Part shown: positions 1 through 7,458 of the stretch, piece after piece | Layout: every line of letters begins with the position of its first letter | Position numbering within the stretch: the first letter of the stretch is position 1 | NCBI GenBank assembly: GCA_022447625.1 | Contig: JAKVAX010000017.1 | Coordinates: 18,584 to 82,583 of the forward strand | Direction: 5' to 3' | Length of the DNA stretch: 64,000 nucleotides | Source of the DNA: Flavobacteriales bacterium | GTDB taxonomy: Bacteria; Bacteroidota; Bacteroidia; Flavobacteriales_D; Sanyastnellaceae | The notes under the pieces: model-generated | The model's input: only the letters and a program-made list of their open reading frames with translations | Database searches by the model: none | What the model was told of the DNA's origin: nothing | Made by a program: the position numbers and the translations under genes

Positions 1-1
1 T

Positions 2-160
2 CCATCCCGTGCCGAGCGTGTGATTGCAGATGCAATGGTTGTTTCAAACTTCCCTCACCGCCTTCTGGCAGACTTTTACCTCCGATTCAACAAGCCATCG
101 GTACCGACGAAATTGTTCTCGAATGAAGAAGCTGCCAGAAGGTGGCTGGAAACAGTTTGA
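2..160 (+). CDS. 3' end of a SpoIIAA-like (STAS-fold) protein, partial
   Basis: The frame is open from the window edge to a TGA at 158-160 and gives 52 residues, so the gene is cut at its 5' end. The visible part contains SRAERVIADAMVV, then FYLRFNKPSVPTKLF, and ends EEAARRWLETV. This resembles the C-terminus of the SpoIIAA-like/STAS-type small proteins common in Bacteroidota, where a conserved Lys-Pro-x-x-Pro-Thr-Lys-Leu-Phe stretch precedes a final helix with an EEAxxWL pattern. It converges on menB with no gap: its stop ends at 160 and the menB stop begins at 161. Function unknown; the family assignment is by pattern only. Confidence 0.6.
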   Translation, partial: PSRAERVIADAMVVSNFPHRLLADFYLRFNKPSVPTKLFSNEEAARRWLETV

Positions 161-982
161 TCATGGGAATTTCGGAAACTTCTGGAAGTCTGGGTCACGC
201 TTCTCAAGAAAGGCATTCTTCCCTTCGTGTGCCTCTTCCATCAAGTAGTACATCAAGGTTGCGTCGCCAGCAAACTCCATCAATCCGCGTTGTCCGTCGA
301 GCTCTGCGTTCAAACCGCGCTTGATCATACGGATCGCCAATGGGCTGCGCTTCATAATTGTCTTACACCAATGTACTACTTCGTCTTCTAGCTCTGCCAA
401 TGGTACTACCTTGTTCACCATACCCATCTTTTCAGCTTCTACGGCAGAGTATTGCTCACATAGGAACCAGATCTCACGCGCTTTCTTCTGCCCTACGTGG
501 CGCGCCAAGTAAGAAGAACCAAAGCCAGCATCGAAGCTACCTACTTTTGGTCCAGTCTGACCAAAGATCGCATTGTCAGATGCAATGGTGAGGTCACATA
601 CTACGTGTAGAACGTGCCCACCACCAATGGCATATCCATTTACCGCAGCAATCACAGGCTTAGGTAGGGAACGGATCAACTTGTGAAGATCAAGTACATT
701 CAAACGAGGAACTCCGTCTCCGCCAACGTATCCACCAACACCTTTTACATTTTGATCTCCTCCAGAACAGAATGCTTTGTCACCCTCTCCTGTAAGAACA
801 ACTACGCCAATGTCTCCGCGCTCGCGCACGATTTCCATCGCGTCGATCATTTCCATGTTCGTCTCTGGCCGGAATGCGTTGTAAACACGAGGACGATTAA
901 TCGTGATTTTGGCAATGCCTTCGAAGAATTCGAATCGAATGTCTTCGTACTCCTTAATGGTTGTCCAATTTCTTGTTGCCAT
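161..982 (-). CDS. menB: 1,4-dihydroxy-2-naphthoyl-CoA synthase MenB
   Basis: Crotonase-fold enzyme of 273 residues that cyclises o-succinylbenzoyl-CoA to 1,4-dihydroxy-2-naphthoyl-CoA in menaquinone synthesis. Visible family features are the oxyanion-hole segment FCSGGDQ (about 71-77), NGYAIGGGH (115-123) and the MenB signature [16 protein letters not shown] (141-156), which distinguishes it from ordinary enoyl-CoA hydratases. The C-terminus ends [11 protein letters not shown], as in many MenB proteins. Length is normal. The ATG at 980-982 shares its A with the menD stop (TAATG), indicating translational coupling in a men operon read from the thioesterase gene at about 4.1 kb. The gene ends directly against the converging SpoIIAA-like gene. 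Confidence 0.96.
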   Translation of the reverse strand: MATRNWTTIKEYEDIRFEFFEGIAKITINRPRVYNAFRPETNMEMIDAMEIVRERGDIGVVVLTGEGDKAFCSGGDQNVKGVGGYVGGDGVPRLNVLDLHKLIRSLPKPVIAAVNGYAIGGGHVLHVVCDLTIASDNAIFGQTGPKVGSFDAGFGSSYLARHVGQKKAREIWFLCEQYSAVEAEKMGMVNKVVPLAELEDEVVHWCKTIMKRSPLAIRMIKRGLNAELDGQRGLMEFAGDATLMYYLMEEAHEGKNAFLEKRDPDFQKFPKFP

Positions 983-2670
983 TATATCTTGATTCGTTTT
1001 TTACTTGTTTTAAATGCTTGTTTCAGCACTTCATCGCTTGCGACATCTCTAGTAAAAACTTCCAGGATGGCGCATTGTTCTGAGGCGTAGAGGCTTTCTA
1101 TACCTTGCTTCAGTTCCCTGCGATCTGAGGCTGAAATGTATGTGATTCCAAAATGCTTAGCGAGGTGCGAAGCATCTTGTGCGTGGCGTGTTTCGAAGAC
1201 CGTTTCCAACGCTGCAGTACTCGACGGTCCGTCAATGATGCGGAAGATATTTCCGCCTCCATTATTGATGAGAACGATCTTCAGATTCGAAATGTCTTGT
1301 TGATGCCACAATCCATTGACATCGTAGAGGAATGAAATGTCACCACTGATGAGCGTCACTACTTTGTCAGTGGCTACAGCCATTCCTGCAGCGGTGCTGG
1401 TGCACCCGTCTATTCCACTGGTTCCTCGGTTTCCGTAGTAAAGAATGTTTGAACGTTGCTCGAACAGTTGAATGTAGCGAACCACGCTGCTATTCCCCAT
1501 CTGGAGAATACTGTCTTGAGGTAGCGCCGGAAGCACATCTTTGAAGACCTGCAGGTCACTCCAACCAGATTCTTCAGCAATCGATTGCTGAATCGCTTCC
1601 AGTTTCACGTGGCGATCATACCACCTCGCATGGTAATCACTAGTCACCATTTCCGCGCTAGCGAGCACCCGGAAAAACTCAGAAGGACCGCAGCTTAACA
1701 CTTCAGAAAGCTGTTTAAAGGTGTCCATGATTCTTCCGTCTTCATCAATGTGCCAATGTCCTTTAAGCGGTGTTTGGCGCAAGAATGCTTTAATTTTCTT
1801 CGAAATAATCTGACTTCCAAAAGTCACGAGTAAATCGGGTGCGAAACCATCGTGTTCACCGTTTTCAAGGGTCATCAGCAAACGGTCAATGCAACTGATG
1901 ACTTCTCCTTCGGTGCAGTTAGACGTTGTCTCTGTAAGAACAACTACGTTTTCGCGGTTGGCAATCGCCGCCACAGCTTTTGTCAAGTCAGGATTCGGGA
2001 GATGATGCCCGGTGATAATCATGATCTTTTTAAAGCCAGCTAGCTGTTCCTTTAGCTGGGTTTTCTGTGACTCGGTTAAGTGAGCCTCTGAAGGCTTTCG
2101 TTGAATGATGTTCGGTTGACTATCAGGAAACTCCACGAGTTCGTAAAGCGGCTCGCGCAACGGAATGTTCATGTGTACAGGGCCACGAACTCGACCTAGC
2201 GCCGTGAGCATGGCTTCATTGATCATACGCTGGTTGTGCCATTTGACATCAGCGTGATCATCATCTTGTCTTAATTGAACGCTCTTACGAGCATGCAGAT
2301 CAAGCAAGCCTTGTTGACGAATCGTTTGTCCGTCACCCTGATCTACCCATTCCTCTGGTCGATCAGTCGACATGAACACCAATGGTAGATCTTGATAGTG
2401 AGCCTCAGCCATGGCTGGGCCATAATTGGCAGCAGCTGTACCAGAAGTACAGACGATACCTACGGCTTGTTGAAGTTCTTGAGCTAAGCCTAATGCAAAG
2501 TAGCCAGCAGCTCTTTCGTCAGGAATAACGTGGCAGGTAATTTCTGGATGATGGTAGAAAGAAAGCGAAACCGGCGCGTGGCGTGATCCAGGAGAAATCA
2601 CTACATGTTGAATGCCATGGGCGCTTACTATTCCTATAAGGTCTTGAATGACCGGTTTGTCGCTAATCAT
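982..2670 (-). CDS. menD: 2-succinyl-5-enolpyruvyl-6-hydroxy-3-cyclohexene-1-carboxylate synthase MenD
   Basis: Thiamine-diphosphate enzyme of 562 residues that joins isochorismate and 2-oxoglutarate to give SEPHCHC, the first committed menaquinone step. The N-terminal pyrimidine-binding domain shows [11 protein letters not shown] and the catalytic Glu context [11 protein letters not shown]; the C-terminal pyrophosphate domain shows [13 protein letters not shown] followed by NNGGGNIF, a GDx(n)NN-type ThDP motif. I chose the ATG at 2670, 12 bases after the menF stop, over an upstream in-frame TTG at 2679. The last codon overlaps the menB start by one base. A copy of the 13-mer CGCTAGCGCGGAA lies at 1651-1663 and encodes Ala-Ser-Ala-Glu. 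Confidence 0.95.
   Translation of the reverse strand: MISDKPVIQDLIGIVSAHGIQHVVISPGSRHAPVSLSFYHHPEITCHVIPDERAAGYFALGLAQELQQAVGIVCTSGTAAANYGPAMAEAHYQDLPLVFMSTDRPEEWVDQGDGQTIRQQGLLDLHARKSVQLRQDDDHADVKWHNQRMINEAMLTALGRVRGPVHMNIPLREPLYELVEFPDSQPNIIQRKPSEAHLTESQKTQLKEQLAGFKKIMIITGHHLPNPDLTKAVAAIANRENVVVLTETTSNCTEGEVISCIDRLLMTLENGEHDGFAPDLLVTFGSQIISKKIKAFLRQTPLKGHWHIDEDGRIMDTFKQLSEVLSCGPSEFFRVLASAEMVTSDYHARWYDRHVKLEAIQQSIAEESGWSDLQVFKDVLPALPQDSILQMGNSSVVRYIQLFEQRSNILYYGNRGTSGIDGCTSTAAGMAVATDKVVTLISGDISFLYDVNGLWHQQDISNLKIVLINNGGGNIFRIIDGPSSTAALETVFETRHAQDASHLAKHFGITYISASDRRELKQGIESLYASEQCAILEVFTRDVASDEVLKQAFKTSKKRIKI
1651..1663 (-). repeat. CGCTANCGCGGAA motif, copy 1 (N=G)
   Basis: Exact 13-mer on the minus strand inside menD, co-oriented with the gene. 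It contains the palindrome CGCTAGCG. One of nine copies in the window. Confidence 0.8.
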
Positions 2671-2682
2671 TCGGCGCAAGTT

Positions 2683-3660
2683 CTACAATTTTTCAATGGG
2701 ACTCAAAAGGGCATTTAGCTTATGCCTGGTTTCATCCCATTCCTCGTTGGGCAGCGAGTCAAAGGTAATGCCGCCCCCGGTATATCCTAGTATTCCATTG
2801 GAATAGACTTCGAAGCATCGAAGGTTCACATAGAAGTAACTATCTCCTTGGTCATCGTGCCATCCCAAATATCCTGTGTACCATTTGCGATCATGGTCTT
2901 CTAAGGCGGTGATGGCTTTGTACGCTGTATCTAAAGGTGTTCCACACACGGCAGGGGTGGGGTGCAATAGATCTAGGGTACGTGAAATGTCATCTGTTTT
3001 AAAGCGCAGCTCACTGCGAATATGCTCAAGATCGCCAAAACGCACTGTTTCCGGACGACTAATTCGGAGCTCTTCTGCACCGCCTTCTTTGAGTCGAGCC
3101 TTGATGTAATCAGTCACGATTGATTGCTCAAGCGACTCTTTTTGTCCCCATGGAATCGTATCATCTTCGCACTTGCGCGTACCAGCCAACGACATCGTCT
3201 TGAATCGATTACCATCTGCAGAAACAAGAATTTCTGGGGTAGCTCCCATCCAACATCCTGCATCAGGATGGTAAAGACAGTATACAAAGGTGTTGGGGTG
3301 ATTCGTTTTGAGGCTTTGCAGCCAATCAGCGCTTGGCTTCAAATTAGCCTTGAAGGTAATCGTTGAAAGCACCACCTTATCCAGGTCACTTTCAATGATC
3401 TGCTCAATGGCCTTTTTAATCTTTCGTTGGTGGCTTAGCTCTTGGGTTTCGCTAGCGTGGAACGCCTGAAGGCTTTGAAATGAGATGTGAAAATCAGCAA
3501 GGTCAAACGCGACTTTCTTTCCATTGAATTCAATGTGCTTTTCCGAAGACTGGAAGGGGGCGAAAAGAAAGTTCCCTCCAGTTCCGGCAGGGTCAACCGT
3601 GAAGAATGAGTCTTCGTGCGGTGGACTCCAGATTACAAATGGCGCTGTTTCTTCGCTCAT
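2683..3660 (-). CDS. menF: Isochorismate synthase (chorismate-binding family)
   Basis: A 325-residue chorismate-utilising enzyme that converts chorismate to isochorismate at the entry to menaquinone synthesis. The C-terminal chorismate-binding domain is clear: KVVLSTITFKA, GCWMGATPEILV, MSLAGTRK, the signature LHPTPAVCGTP, and TGGGIT near the end. It is shorter than typical MenF/EntC (about 390-430) because the N-terminal region is reduced, a form often seen in Bacteroidota. Position between the thioesterase and menD (gaps of 5 and 12 bases) supports MenF rather than a siderophore EntC or salicylate synthase. A near-copy of the 13-mer repeat (CGCTAGCGTGGAA) lies at 3450-3462. Confidence 0.93.
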   Translation of the reverse strand: MSEETAPFVIWSPPHEDSFFTVDPAGTGGNFLFAPFQSSEKHIEFNGKKVAFDLADFHISFQSLQAFHASETQELSHQRKIKKAIEQIIESDLDKVVLSTITFKANLKPSADWLQSLKTNHPNTFVYCLYHPDAGCWMGATPEILVSADGNRFKTMSLAGTRKCEDDTIPWGQKESLEQSIVTDYIKARLKEGGAEELRISRPETVRFGDLEHIRSELRFKTDDISRTLDLLHPTPAVCGTPLDTAYKAITALEDHDRKWYTGYLGWHDDQGDSYFYVNLRCFEVYSNGILGYTGGGITFDSLPNEEWDETRHKLNALLSPIEKL

Positions 3661-3665
3661 ATTCT

Positions 3666-4088
3666 TTAACTCCGCGCAACAATCATGACCGTGAGGCGTG
3701 CAGTGGCAATCAACTGGTCGTCTTCATCAACAATATCAATGTTCCAGACGTGCATTCTACCTCCTTGATGAACACAGGTAGCTTTACCTGTAACTAATCC
3801 ATCTTTTTTACCTCGGAGGTGGTTTGCGTTGATTTCAATCCCAACGGCCGCTTTCTTCTGTTCAGCAACGAGGAAGTGTGATCCTACGCTACCCAGGGTT
3901 TCAGCTAGCGCTGCGCTTGCTCCACCATGTAACAATCCATAAGGCTGGCGTGTTCTATCGTCAACAGGCATCGTGCCTTCAACATACCTTCCTTCCACCT
4001 TGGTGATTTCGATTCCGAGGTTGGTGCCGAGACTATTGGCGCTCATTGCGGCTAAGGTTTCAGGTGTTGGCTTATTTTGATCGGTCAA
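3666..4088 (-). CDS. Hot-dog-fold acyl-CoA thioesterase (PaaI/MenI type)
   Basis: A 140-residue single hot-dog domain protein. The family motif LLHGGASAALAETLGSVGSHF contains the HGG turn and the catalytic-type Glu (AET), and DRTRQPYGLLHGG is typical of 1,4-dihydroxy-2-naphthoyl-CoA thioesterases. As first gene of the menF-menD-menB operon it most likely hydrolyses DHNA-CoA made by MenB, although PaaI-type thioesterases are broad and sequence alone does not prove the substrate. The longest frame begins at a TTG at 4086-4088; the first ATG is at 4046. A perfect minus-strand -7 element at 4103-4110 would place the transcript start about 10 bases before the TTG, which favours TTG but is not decisive. 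Confidence 0.85.
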   Translation of the reverse strand: MTDQNKPTPETLAAMSANSLGTNLGIEITKVEGRYVEGTMPVDDRTRQPYGLLHGGASAALAETLGSVGSHFLVAEQKKAAVGIEINANHLRGKKDGLVTGKATCVHQGGRMHVWNIDIVDEDDQLIATARLTVMIVARS

Positions 4089-4093
4089 AGCAG

Positions 4094-4110
4094 TATTTTT
4101 GCCAAAGGTA
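4094..4110. promoter_or_regulatory. Face-to-face overlapping -7 promoter boxes
   Basis: TATTTTTG (plus strand, 4094-4101) and TACCTTTG (minus strand, complement of 4103-4110) are both perfect TAnnTTTG boxes separated by one base. They point toward each other, for the response regulator and the thioesterase/men operon respectively. Clear -33 TTG boxes at ideal spacing are not obvious. Confidence 0.55.
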
Positions 4111-4123
4111 CAACGGAACAGCT

Positions 4124-4834
4124 ATGCCAGAAGAAGTTTCATATAGGATATTGATCACAGAAGACGAACAACCACTTCGTGAAGGATTGAAGCTCAATCT
4201 GGAGCTCGAAGGCTATGAAGTCATAGAGGCCAGCAATGGTAAAGAGGCTTTGGATGTTTTTCGCAATCAAAAGCTTGATCTCGCGATCATGGACGTCATG
4301 ATCCCTGATATCGATGGGTTTAACGTCTGCAAGACAGTTAGAATCGAAGGGAACAATACGCCCATTCTTTTCTTAACAGCGAAGGGAAGCAGTGCCGATC
4401 GAGTAGAAGGACTAAAAATAGGGGGCGACGATTACCTATCTAAACCTTTCAATCTGGAAGAGCTTATGCTTCGTGTTCAGAAGCTGATTGTACGCCGAGA
4501 GCCGGGGGCAAGTCCGATTAGCGAGATGGAAGAATACACCTTTGGTGCAAACAAGGTGAATTTTAAAACCTACGTGATCACAGATAAGAATGGAGCACAA
4601 CAGAATTTAACTCAGCGTGAGATTAAGTTGCTGAAGTTATTGATCTCGAAAAAAGACGAAGTGGTGAGTCGAGAAGAGATCTTGGAAACGGTTTGGGGCT
4701 ATGATGTTTACCCGAGTACGAGAACCATCGATAACTTCATTTCGGCTTTCAGAAAATATTTCGAACCGAATCCGAGGCAACCCATCTATTTTTTCTCCGT
4801 CAGAGGAGTAGGATATAAATTCTCGCCTCGATGA
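4124..4834 (+). CDS. OmpR/PhoB-family response regulator
   Basis: A 236-residue two-domain transcription factor. The receiver domain (about 7-120) has the acidic pocket ITEDE, the phospho-acceptor Asp57 in LAIMDVMIPDIDGF, the Thr in LFLTAKG and the Lys in YLSKPFN. The C-terminal winged-helix domain (about 140-235) contains LTQREIKLLKLL, VVSREEIL, WGYDVYPSTRTIDNFISAFRKYF and RGVGYKF. I chose the ATG at 4124 because an upstream in-frame start at 4046 would overlap the divergent men operon and precede the promoter. No histidine kinase is adjacent, so it is an orphan here. A -7 box (4094-4101) lies just upstream and a terminator follows at 4950. Confidence 0.92.
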   Translation: MPEEVSYRILITEDEQPLREGLKLNLELEGYEVIEASNGKEALDVFRNQKLDLAIMDVMIPDIDGFNVCKTVRIEGNNTPILFLTAKGSSADRVEGLKIGGDDYLSKPFNLEELMLRVQKLIVRREPGASPISEMEEYTFGANKVNFKTYVITDKNGAQQNLTQREIKLLKLLISKKDEVVSREEILETVWGYDVYPSTRTIDNFISAFRKYFEPNPRQPIYFFSVRGVGYKFSPR

Positions 4835-4949
4835 GAAAAAAAGTTTTCCGATAGAGGCAACCACGAAAAAGATTATACGTCTTTTTAATAGTTGCGCAGT
4901 TTCCAGGACTGCGTTGGTTTCAAAATTTTCCTTGCAGGTTTACAGAAAG

Positions 4950-4972
4950 GGGTTCAATACGGACCCTTTTTT
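4950..4972 (+). terminator. Intrinsic terminator after the response regulator
   Basis: Six-base stem GGGTTC/GGACCC (one T-G wobble), loop AATAC, followed by T6. It lies between the response regulator and the converging rsmG. Confidence 0.6.
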
Positions 4973-4989
4973 GCTGCCCTAAAGTCAGC

Positions 4990-5619
4990 TTATTTCATAC
5001 GAACGTAGATCACCTTTTTCGTTTCGAAGAACTCATTCGAAAAGTAGTTAGATAGCTGATATTCATCAACTTCCATCTTTGACTCTTTGATCTCTTCGCG
5101 AAGATCTCCCCCCTTTAAATAGAGGATTCCATTGGGAAATGGGTTCAGGTGTCGGTCTAAGAATTTGCCTTTGGTCCATGGAAGGAAACCGGCCAAGCGA
5201 GTCACGGCGCGTGACACGATAAAGTCATATTTCCCCTTGTGATTTTCTGCTCTTTGCTGTTCCGCGCTAGCGTTTTTTAGACCTAATTGATCAATAATAT
5301 CATTCACCACCTTAATTTTTTTTCCAATCGAATCAATCATATGGAAATGAACTTCGGGGTAAAGAATAGCGAGTGGAATGCCAGGAAATCCACCTCCGGT
5401 TCCAATGTCAAGTACTTTGGATCCGTCAGCAAATGGCATCACCATGGCAATACCAAGGGAATGTAAAACGTGATTGATGTAGAGTTGATCAATGTCTTTT
5501 CGCGAGACGCAATTGATCTTGTTGTTCCAATCTGTAAAGAGCGGACCAAATTGGGCGAATTGCTCCTTTTGTTTGGAAGTGAGGTCGGGAAAGTGCGCTT
5601 CAATAAGCGTATGATCCAT
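4990..5619 (-). CDS. rsmG: 16S rRNA (guanine527-N7)-methyltransferase RsmG
   Basis: A 209-residue SAM-dependent methyltransferase that modifies G527 of 16S rRNA. The SAM-binding motif I VLDIGTGGGFPGIPLAI is intact, preceded by NKINCVSRKD and HVLHSLG and followed by DFIVSRAVTRL, all typical of RsmG/GidB. Length is normal. It starts two bases after the sigma-factor stop, so it is probably the last gene of the glycosyltransferase-sigma-rsmG transcript. Motif copy 2 (5260-5272) encodes Ala-Ser-Ala-Glu here. Confidence 0.95.
   Translation of the reverse strand: MDHTLIEAHFPDLTSKQKEQFAQFGPLFTDWNNKINCVSRKDIDQLYINHVLHSLGIAMVMPFADGSKVLDIGTGGGFPGIPLAILYPEVHFHMIDSIGKKIKVVNDIIDQLGLKNASAEQQRAENHKGKYDFIVSRAVTRLAGFLPWTKGKFLDRHLNPFPNGILYLKGGDLREEIKESKMEVDEYQLSNYFSNEFFETKKVIYVRMK
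5260..5272 (-). repeat. CGCTANCGCGGAA motif, copy 2 (N=G)
   Basis: Exact 13-mer on the minus strand in rsmG, co-oriented with the gene. Confidence 0.8.
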
Positions 5620-5621
5620 GA

Positions 5622-6230
5622 TCAGATAGTATCCTTCGTGTTCTTCATGATTTGGTAGAGGAAGTCACGCGCTCGGAAAAGCTGCGCTTTCACAGTACCT
5701 AATGGAAGATCGAGTTCTTGCGCGATCTCGTCGTACGAGTATTCTTTGAAGTAACGGAGCTCAATCAACTGACGGTAACGTGGTTTCAAGCGTGTTACGA
5801 CTTCGCGCATACGCTCTACACGTTCCTTCTTCTGAAGTGCTTCAATTGGATCTGGCTTGTTATCTGAGATCGCGATTTCCATCTCGTCACCGTCTTCATT
5901 TCTGAATCCGCTGTCAAGAGAAAGGGCCTTGATCCGCTTCTTACGGATGAAGTCAATGGCATTGTTTGATGCAATCTTGAACAACCAAGTTGAAAAGGCG
6001 AACTGAGGTGTGTACTGCTTCAGGCGTTTGAACGCTTTACCGAAGGCTTCGATCGTCAAATCATCAGCATCTTCTTTGTTGTTCACCATTTTGAGCAACA
6101 TGAAATAGATCGACTCACGGTATCGCTCCATGAGTTCCGCATAGGCACGCTCATCTTTATCGTTCAATGCACGTTGAACGAGTTCGTAATCGCGTTTTGC
6201 CTTGTCAGATAAGTGTTTACTTACTTCCAT
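5622..6230 (-). CDS. RNA polymerase sigma factor, ECF type
   Basis: About 202 residues from the ATG at 6230; upstream in-frame starts reach 6284 but would extend further into the glycosyltransferase. Sigma region 2 (AYAELMERYRESIYFMLLKMVNNKEDADDLT, then FSTWLFKIASNNAIDFIRKKR) and region 4 (LKPRYRQLIELRYFKEYSYDEIAQELDLPLGTVKAQLFRARDFL) are both present, separated by a linker, so this is a two-domain ECF sigma. No anti-sigma gene is adjacent. The chosen start overlaps the end of the upstream glycosyltransferase by about 10 bases. Target genes cannot be inferred. Confidence 0.92.
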   Translation of the reverse strand: MEVSKHLSDKAKRDYELVQRALNDKDERAYAELMERYRESIYFMLLKMVNNKEDADDLTIEAFGKAFKRLKQYTPQFAFSTWLFKIASNNAIDFIRKKRIKALSLDSGFRNEDGDEMEIAISDNKPDPIEALQKKERVERMREVVTRLKPRYRQLIELRYFKEYSYDEIAQELDLPLGTVKAQLFRARDFLYQIMKNTKDTI

Positions 6231-7366
6231 GTTCTCGGTTTGGATAGCAGGTTCCAGAGCCATAGTGCAGGGTTTATGATCCATAGGGCTCCTTCAAGTA
6301 CTGGCATTAAAATGGTCAGATCTTTCTGCTTTGTCTTCACAAAAGACCCTCTAAAAGTAGCCAAATGCACGATATACCTTAAGGTAAGGAGGGAGCCCAC
6401 TATTAATAATTCACTGTGTAAAACCGCTAGAAGTACCGCTGTCACCCACATAAGCATGAACGAAAGAGGCCAAAGACCAAGGATTAACTTGATTCCGAAC
6501 TTGTATTCGGTAGCGGTGGTAAAATGCCTTCTTTTCTGATGGAACCATGATTGCCAAGTGCTTTTAGGTTCCGAGAGAACGAAGGTGTCTGGATCAAGTG
6601 TCACATGTGTATTTTTCTTCTTAGCAACTTCACTAATGAATAGATCGTCGTCACCAGAGATCAAATGCATGTGGTTCTTGAAACCAGAGTTATCAAAGAA
6701 GGTCGCCGTTCGATAGGCCATGTTTCTTCCTACTCCCATATAAGGTGCGCCTACCAGCGCATAGGAGAGATATTGGATAGCGATTTGAACGGTGTCAAAG
6801 CGAATTACTTTATTCAAGAACCCGCTATGAGGAGCATAGGGGGAAAAGCCAAGAACTACCTCCACATCTTGATTCGTGAAAGGCAGCGCCATCTGCTGTG
6901 CCCACGACTTACTGTCGGGAATACAGTCGGCATCGGTCAGAAGAACGATATCGTTTTTGGCGGCTTTTATACCCATTGTCAATGCAAATTTTTTCCCTCG
7001 CATTCGTTGAATGTCTTCATTCAACGCCACCACATGAAGCTTTGGATAACGAACCTGATATGCATTCAGAGTCGTTAAGGTATCATCCCAACTGCTGTCA
7101 TCAACGATGATGAGTTCGAAGTCTGGATGATCTTGCTCCATGAGCAGTGGAACGAGGTCACGAAGGTTCTTCTCCTCGTTCTTTGCGCAAATTACAATGG
7201 AGATAGGGGGGATGCGTGTAGGTGTAAGCCTATCGCGCCATAAGGATAGTCTGATAAAGATGGTCAGATCATAGAGCAGTTGTATCAGCACCATCGCTAA
7301 AAACGTGATGCCTAAGGCTTGTTGAAAGCCATTTTGCTCATTCCACCAGTGTAGGATCTCTTCCAT
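6221..7366 (-). CDS. Membrane-associated family 2 glycosyltransferase
   Basis: A 381-residue GT2 enzyme. An N-terminal hydrophobic segment (FQQALGITFLAMVLIQLLYDL) precedes a GT-A domain with ISIVICAKNEEKN, IIVDDSSWDDT and the metal-binding LLTDADCIP. A basic motif WFHQKRRHF near residue 270 corresponds to the acceptor/QxxRW region, and two or three hydrophobic segments follow at the C-terminus. It is likely an envelope-polysaccharide or glycolipid transferase at the inner membrane; donor and acceptor are not predictable. It heads a minus-strand run with the sigma factor and rsmG. Confidence 0.88.
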   Translation of the reverse strand: MEEILHWWNEQNGFQQALGITFLAMVLIQLLYDLTIFIRLSLWRDRLTPTRIPPISIVICAKNEEKNLRDLVPLLMEQDHPDFELIIVDDSSWDDTLTTLNAYQVRYPKLHVVALNEDIQRMRGKKFALTMGIKAAKNDIVLLTDADCIPDSKSWAQQMALPFTNQDVEVVLGFSPYAPHSGFLNKVIRFDTVQIAIQYLSYALVGAPYMGVGRNMAYRTATFFDNSGFKNHMHLISGDDDLFISEVAKKKNTHVTLDPDTFVLSEPKSTWQSWFHQKRRHFTTATEYKFGIKLILGLWPLSFMLMWVTAVLLAVLHSELLIVGSLLTLRYIVHLATFRGSFVKTKQKDLTILMPVLEGALWIINPALWLWNLLSKPRTWK

Positions 7367-7410
7367 CAGTTGAGTCGAAAATTACTAGATGCAAACCCAA
7401 AGGGAAAGAG

Positions 7411-7435
7411 AAAAGGCGGTCCAAGACCGCCTTTT
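7411..7435 (-). terminator. Intrinsic terminator of the serine protease gene
   Basis: Perfect 11-base stem AAAAGGCGGTC/GACCGCCTTTT with a 3-base loop, located 24 bases after the protease stop on the minus strand. Confidence 0.85.
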
Positions 7436-7458
7436 ATGAACATCGTATATGTTGAGGA

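Noticed and set aside
2671..2679. TTG at 2679 as menD start
   Set aside because: The ATG at 2670 is near the menF stop, and matches the usual MenD N-terminus.
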